Positions 30,497 through 33,858 of a DNA stretch of 33,858 nt are shown here, piece by piece. The translations under genes were made by a program, and so were the position numbers. A model generated the notes under the pieces. It was given only the letters and a program-made list of their open reading frames with translations, searched no databases and was not told the DNA's origin. This stretch comes from Sulfurovum sp. UBA7648 (lineage in GTDB: Bacteria; Campylobacterota; Campylobacteria; Campylobacterales; Sulfurovaceae), in contig DLIG01000021.1 in NCBI GenBank assembly GCA_002483605.1, positions 5,140 to 38,997 on the forward strand, given 5' to 3'. The first letter of the stretch is position 1. Each line of letters starts with the position of its first letter.

Positions 30497-31906
30497 ATGC
30501 AAAAAGTATTTCATCATTGCGGCAATCTAGACAAGAGATGTTATGAAAAGTATCATTTGAGCGAAGATCTGCTTATGGAGCATGCAGCACTCGGTATGGA
30601 GCGGATAATTCGCCAGAAATTTAGTGAGGGCAGCAGCGTACTTATCGTAGCCGGCAAAGGCAATAACGGAGGTGATGGTATAGCGCTTGCCAGACTACTT
30701 TGCAGTGATTATGCAGTTAGACTATATATTCCCTTTGAAGTCAAAAGCGAGATGGCACAGCTCCAACTGGTTAGAGCCTTGGCTCTTGGCATAGAGACAA
30801 CCCAAAATCTATATGATGCTGATGTGATAGTGGATGCGCTTTTGGGTTCAGGCATAGAGGGCGAGCTTGGCAGTGAAATATTAGGATTGATCGAACGATT
30901 AAATACTCTAGGCGGATACAAGATAGCGTGTGATATGCCTACCGGTATCAATGTAGACGGGCAGGTTTTAGCAAATGCTTTTGCTGCAGATATTACAGTA
31001 ACTATGGGAGCATATAAAGAGGCGCTTTTTTTAGATGAAGCCAAAGATTTTGCAGGCAAGATCATAAGGGTCGATCTAGGATTGCCGGCATCTTTTTATG
31101 AAGATGAAAGTGATATGTATGTACTGGAAAAAAGCGATCTATCTTTGCCTCTGCGCAAAAAGCTAGCTACGCATAAAGGCTCATTCGGCCATGCGGCGAT
31201 CTTTTGCGGAGAGAAAGAAGGAGCATCTGTGATATCCGGAGAAGCAGCACTTCGATTTGGAGCAGGGCTTGTGACTTTGGTGATGCAGCAAAAATATTTT
31301 ATTCCTCCATATCTGATGCATAGCTCTACACTGCCCAAAAATACTACTGCAATTGCTCTTGGCATGGGGCTTGGCCATGATTTTGAAGAGAGTTTTTTGG
31401 ATAAATTTGTACTTAACAATTCATTGCCGTTAGTACTTGATGCAGATGCATTTTATTCGACCAAGCTTTTGTCCTTGCTTACACAAAACGGCCGCTCAAT
31501 CGTACTGACTCCGCATCCAAAAGAGTTTGTCTCAATGTGGAAAATTTTAACAGAAGAAGAGATAACTGTGTCTGATCTTCAATCATATCGTTTCGAATAT
31601 GTCAAAAGATTTTCTTATCTGTATCCAAACGCCGTGTTATTGCTAAAAGGAGCCAATACTCTCATAGCACACAAAGGATATGTATATATCAATCCTCTGG
31701 GATGTTCAAACCTCAGCAAGGGTGGCAGCGGAGACGTGCTCAGCGGTCTTATCGTAGCTCTTTTGGCACAAGGATATGACGCGCTTGATGCTGCTATGCA
31801 AGGTTCTTTGGCGCTAGTGATGGCTGCAAAGAGATATAATGGAGCTAATTACGCTATGACAAGTATGGATCTAGTTAATAATTTGGCGTATTTGCAAGAT
31901 TTTTAA
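30497..31906 (+). CDS. nnr: Bifunctional NAD(P)H-hydrate epimerase / ADP-dependent NAD(P)H-hydrate dehydratase
   Basis: Repairs hydrated NADH and NADPH: the N-terminal YjeF_N domain epimerises R-NAD(P)HX and the C-terminal ribokinase-like domain dehydrates S-NAD(P)HX. 469 residues, both halves complete. Epimerase motifs: AGKGNNGGDGIALARLL (52-68), DALLGSG (113-119) and Asp146 in CDMPTGINVDG. Dehydratase motifs: THKGSFGHAAIF, LVLDADAFYS, LTPHPKEF and SKGGSGDVLSGL (~407-418). It has its own promoter-like sequence, and the ribosome-binding site AAAGG is modest. It stands alone between repeat-rich gaps. Confidence 0.96.
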   Translation: MQKVFHHCGNLDKRCYEKYHLSEDLLMEHAALGMERIIRQKFSEGSSVLIVAGKGNNGGDGIALARLLCSDYAVRLYIPFEVKSEMAQLQLVRALALGIETTQNLYDADVIVDALLGSGIEGELGSEILGLIERLNTLGGYKIACDMPTGINVDGQVLANAFAADITVTMGAYKEALFLDEAKDFAGKIIRVDLGLPASFYEDESDMYVLEKSDLSLPLRKKLATHKGSFGHAAIFCGEKEGASVISGEAALRFGAGLVTLVMQQKYFIPPYLMHSSTLPKNTTAIALGMGLGHDFEESFLDKFVLNNSLPLVLDADAFYSTKLLSLLTQNGRSIVLTPHPKEFVSMWKILTEEEITVSDLQSYRFEYVKRFSYLYPNAVLLLKGANTLIAHKGYVYINPLGCSNLSKGGSGDVLSGLIVALLAQGYDALDAAMQGSLALVMAAKRYNGANYAMTSMDLVNNLAYLQDF

Positions 31907-31981
31907 AAACATATTACCAATTACTCTTTATTAGTATCACTGCGAAGTTTTGAAAATCACGGCAGCCCACTCTCATTAGTC

Positions 31982-32006
31982 GTCATCCTCGCGAAGGCTG
32001 GAATCC
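31982..32006 (+). repeat. GTCAT palindromic repeat, truncated copy f
   Basis: GTCATCCTCGCGAAGGCTGG followed by AATCC matches the left half of the family with a weak internal stem. The right half is missing. It lies just before the GIY-YIG remnant in the otherwise gene-free stretch 31907-32206. Confidence 0.5.
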
Positions 32007-32024
32007 ATAAAAAGGATACTTTTG

Positions 32025-32158
32025 AAACGCGGATACGCTTATATGATGACCAATCAAGTGGTACATTATATATTGGAGTTACGCATATTTTGCCAAGACT
32101 GCAAGCACAAAAAAGCAAGTTAACACAAAAAAGGCAATGCAAAGAGCCATACAAATAA
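32025..32158 (+). pseudogene. GIY-YIG endonuclease remnant (frameshifted)
   Basis: Frame 1 reads KRGYAYMMTNQ (32025-32057). A one-base shift then gives SGTLYIGVTH (32057-32086) and runs to a TAA at 32156-32158. Joined, this is the core of a YhbQ-like GIY-YIG domain (YMMTN...GTLYIGVT). The catalytic Arg/His helix and the rest of the ~90-residue domain are not recognisable, so the gene is both frameshifted and truncated. Such genes often sit beside palindromic repeats like the GTCAT copy just upstream. It has no ribosome-binding site or intact start and is almost certainly not functional. Confidence 0.7.
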
Positions 32159-32206
32159 AATTTGGACAAGTATTTTATTTACATAATTTTTGCTACAATG
32201 CGAACT

Positions 32207-32752
32207 ATGAAAAAAATAGTAATTTTATTTAGCGGGAAGGGTAGCAACTTCGCTCATTTGGCCAAGACATTGCAAGGCGATATAGAGATAGCTCTTGCTA
32301 TTACGAACAATCCAAATGCCGGTGGTATAGAAGTCGCCAAGACCCATGATATTCCGCTAGAGATCATAGAATCATCATTGTTCCCAACCAGAGAAGCTTT
32401 TGACGAGGCTCTAGTGAAAGCTATCCAAAAAACAGGTGCGGATCTTGTGGTATTGGCCGGGTTTATGCGGATCTTGACACCGGTTTTTACGGACAACGTC
32501 AAAGCCATCAATCTACATCCGTCCCTTCTTCCTAGACACAAGGGAGTTGAAGCTATAAGGCGCAGTTTCGAAGATGAACATCCAGAAGGTGGCGTGAGTG
32601 TGCACTGGGTTAGCAGTGAGCTTGACGCCGGAGAGATAATAATCCAAAAAACCATCTTAAAAGCCGGGCTTGACCTTGAATCTTATGACCATGCGGTTAG
32701 GAGATTGGAAAAAGAGGCACTAAGTGATGCTATAAGAGTAGTTTTAAGTTAG
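32207..32752 (+). CDS. purN: Phosphoribosylglycinamide formyltransferase (10-formyl-THF dependent)
   Basis: Catalyses the folate-dependent formylation of GAR in purine synthesis. 181 residues from the ATG at 32207 (MKKIVILFSGKGSN). Catalytic residues are Asn102 and His104 (INLHPSLLP) and Asp140 (SSELDAGEII); LAGFMRIL and the HKG loop are also present. An ATG at 32198 adds only three residues, and a TTG at 32162 is unlikely. No good ribosome-binding site precedes 32207, and a TACAAT -10-like box lies about 10 bases upstream, so the mRNA could be nearly leaderless. It duplicates the step of PurT encoded nearby. Confidence 0.95.
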   Translation: MKKIVILFSGKGSNFAHLAKTLQGDIEIALAITNNPNAGGIEVAKTHDIPLEIIESSLFPTREAFDEALVKAIQKTGADLVVLAGFMRILTPVFTDNVKAINLHPSLLPRHKGVEAIRRSFEDEHPEGGVSVHWVSSELDAGEIIIQKTILKAGLDLESYDHAVRRLEKEALSDAIRVVLS

Positions 32753-32802
32753 GTGTGTTATAACTTATACAAATAAAGTGTATATAAAATAAAGGAACAT
32801 AG

Positions 32803-33579
32803 ATGAGCGATATTTTACGTATAGGTAAATATGAAATAGGCAGCCGCCTCATAGTAGGAAGCGGTAAATATGATAGTTTTCAAACCACTTTGGATGCTAC
32901 ACTTGCAAGTGGCAGCGAGCTTATAACGGTTGCTGTTAGAAGGGTAAATATAACCAACCCGCAAGAAGAAAACCTAATGACGTATTTTAAAGATACCAAT
33001 GTTAAATTTTTGCCAAATTCAGCAGGATGTACAACAGCCGAGGAAGCTATCACGTTATTTAGATTGACCAGGGAAGCCACAGGTATTGATCTCATTAAAC
33101 TTGAAGTCATCGGAGATACTGCCAAAACTCTCTATCCTGATGTCATCGAGACCATCAAGGCTTGTGAAGTGCTTAGCCGTGACGGATTTACTATCATGGC
33201 ATACACAAGCGATGATCCTATCATGGCACGTCGCTTGGAAGATGCCGGTGCTCATGCGGTTATGCCGCTCGCATCTCCTATTGGTTCTGGACTTGGTATC
33301 CAAAATAAATTCAATATTCATTTTATCAGAGAAGCAGTAAGTGTGCCTGTGATCGTAGATGCCGGTATAGGATGTGCAAGCGACGCGGCAGTAGCAATGG
33401 AGCTTGGGGCTGACGGAGTGCTGACCAATACCGCTATAGCACAGGCAAAAGATCCTATAATGATGGCAACTGCTATGAAACACGCCGTAATTGCAGGTCG
33501 TATGAGCTATCTAGCAGGCAGAATTCCTAAACGTCCGTTTGCTACGGCAAGTTCACCAGTAGACGGCATGATATTCTAG
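32803..33579 (+). CDS. thiG: Thiazole synthase
   Basis: Builds the thiazole phosphate of thiamine from DXP, dehydroglycine and ThiS-thiocarboxylate. The TIM-barrel protein has 258 residues, the normal length. Lys99 in LIKLEVIGD is the Schiff-base lysine. Also seen: RLIVGSGKYDSF, LPNSAGCTTAEEA, MPLASPIGSGLGI, VIVDAGIGCASDAAVAMELG and the tail SSPVDGMIF. AAAGGAA precedes the ATG. The substrate DXP links it to the MEP pathway (dxr in this window). thiS, thiF and thiH are not in the window. The 50-base gap after purN is AT-rich and could hold a promoter. Confidence 0.97.
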   Translation: MSDILRIGKYEIGSRLIVGSGKYDSFQTTLDATLASGSELITVAVRRVNITNPQEENLMTYFKDTNVKFLPNSAGCTTAEEAITLFRLTREATGIDLIKLEVIGDTAKTLYPDVIETIKACEVLSRDGFTIMAYTSDDPIMARRLEDAGAHAVMPLASPIGSGLGIQNKFNIHFIREAVSVPVIVDAGIGCASDAAVAMELGADGVLTNTAIAQAKDPIMMATAMKHAVIAGRMSYLAGRIPKRPFATASSPVDGMIF

Positions 33580-33609
33580 TCTTTATCGCGATTTTGCACG
33601 ATCTTCGTC

Positions 33610-33627
33610 CGAAACTTTCGAGTTTCG
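33610..33627 (+). other. TTCG-loop hairpin after thiG
   Basis: CGAAACT-TTCG-AGTTTCG is a perfect 7-bp stem closed by a TTCG tetraloop, 30 bases after thiG. No U-run follows, so terminator function is uncertain. The rest of 33580-33858 has no gene. Confidence 0.5.
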
Positions 33628-33679
33628 CTCGGGCACTTACTACATGCAAGCTACTTCGCTACACTCAAAACTTTCAAAC

Positions 33680-33732
33680 AAATCTCATACAAACTTACGA
33701 TAAATCCATAAAATAATACCATCAAAAGCAAT
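33680..33732 (+). repeat. 53-bp perfect direct repeat, copy 1
   Basis: Identical base for base to 33806-33858. AT-rich, no open frame of note, beginning AAATCTCATAC and ending AAAAGCAAT. Confidence 0.95.
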
Positions 33733-33754
33733 CTAACAAACATCTCTATATATT

Positions 33755-33779
33755 GTCATTCCTGCGAAGGCAGGAATCC
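33755..33779 (+). repeat. GTCAT palindromic repeat, short copy g
   Basis: GTCATTCCTGC, then GAAG and GCAGGAATCC, a near-perfect palindrome between the two 53-bp direct repeats. Confidence 0.65.
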
Positions 33780-33805
33780 AGCAGATATTAAATTGACTTT
33801 CCGAT

Positions 33806-33858
33806 AAATCTCATACAAACTTACGATAAATCCATAAAATAATACCATCAAAAGCAAT
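33806..33858 (+). repeat. 53-bp perfect direct repeat, copy 2 (ends at the window edge)
   Basis: Second copy, 126 bases after the first. It finishes exactly at the last base of the window. Confidence 0.95.

Noticed and set aside
31957..32169. Minus-strand 70-codon frame with hydrophobic N-terminus
   Set aside because: It is the antisense of the GIY-YIG remnant and a GTCAT repeat; the hydrophobic look is incidental.

Overview
The window looks like one assembled contig from a Campylobacterota (Epsilonproteobacteria) bacterium, probably a free-living Sulfurimonas/Sulfurovum/Sulfuricurvum-type organism. That placement is inferred from gene content and order: compact cdsA-dxr-tsaD and gyrB-queF runs, a short LeuC, GyrB beginning with a YGASNIKVLKGL-type sequence, and AT-rich promoters with a TATAAT box and no clear -35. 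No rRNA, tRNA, CRISPR array, transposase or phage module was found.

Layout. 1-1896 is the 3' part of fusA with a clear terminator. 2072-4109 is an exported polysaccharide-processing pair (DUF4015-type glycosyl hydrolase and NodB-type deacetylase). 4175-6825 (minus) holds a DUF2853 protein, a small CI-like HTH protein, queF and a membrane-bound GGDEF/EAL protein that looks catalytically dead; gyrB follows at 6828-9143. 9317-12685 (minus) is a tightly overlapping housekeeping operon, cdsA-dxr-esterase-tsaD. An NFACT/RqcH-like gene (minus) and leuC (plus) diverge from a palindromic promoter near 14110.

15673-23579 is the accessory core: five consecutive exported proteins built from DUF11-type beta-sandwich modules. 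One is a 1333-residue protein whose last ~790 residues look like a very large outer-membrane beta-barrel. The four small ones end exactly on the same terminal beta-strand motif and lack a sorting tail. Most of the genes are separated by strong RNA hairpins, and the cluster is bracketed by near-identical 67-bp direct repeats. I read it as a candidate outer-membrane surface or secretion system; this is inference.

23984-28460 (minus) is a metabolic operon: 2-hydroxyacid dehydrogenase, an unusual fumarate reductase/succinate dehydrogenase pair (no covalent-FAD histidine, a Cys-complete third Fe-S cluster, no membrane subunit) and an MHS-family transporter. It is bracketed by two copies, in direct orientation, of a ~105-115-nt structured element with identical loops and covarying stems, the most striking non-coding signal in the window.

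28680-33579 carries purT, rpsU (between inverted copies of a multi-hairpin repeat), nnr, a GIY-YIG endonuclease remnant, purN and thiG. A GTCAT-bounded palindromic repeat family occurs at least seven times between genes. The window ends exactly at the end of the second copy of a perfect 53-bp direct repeat, which suggests that the contig broke there.
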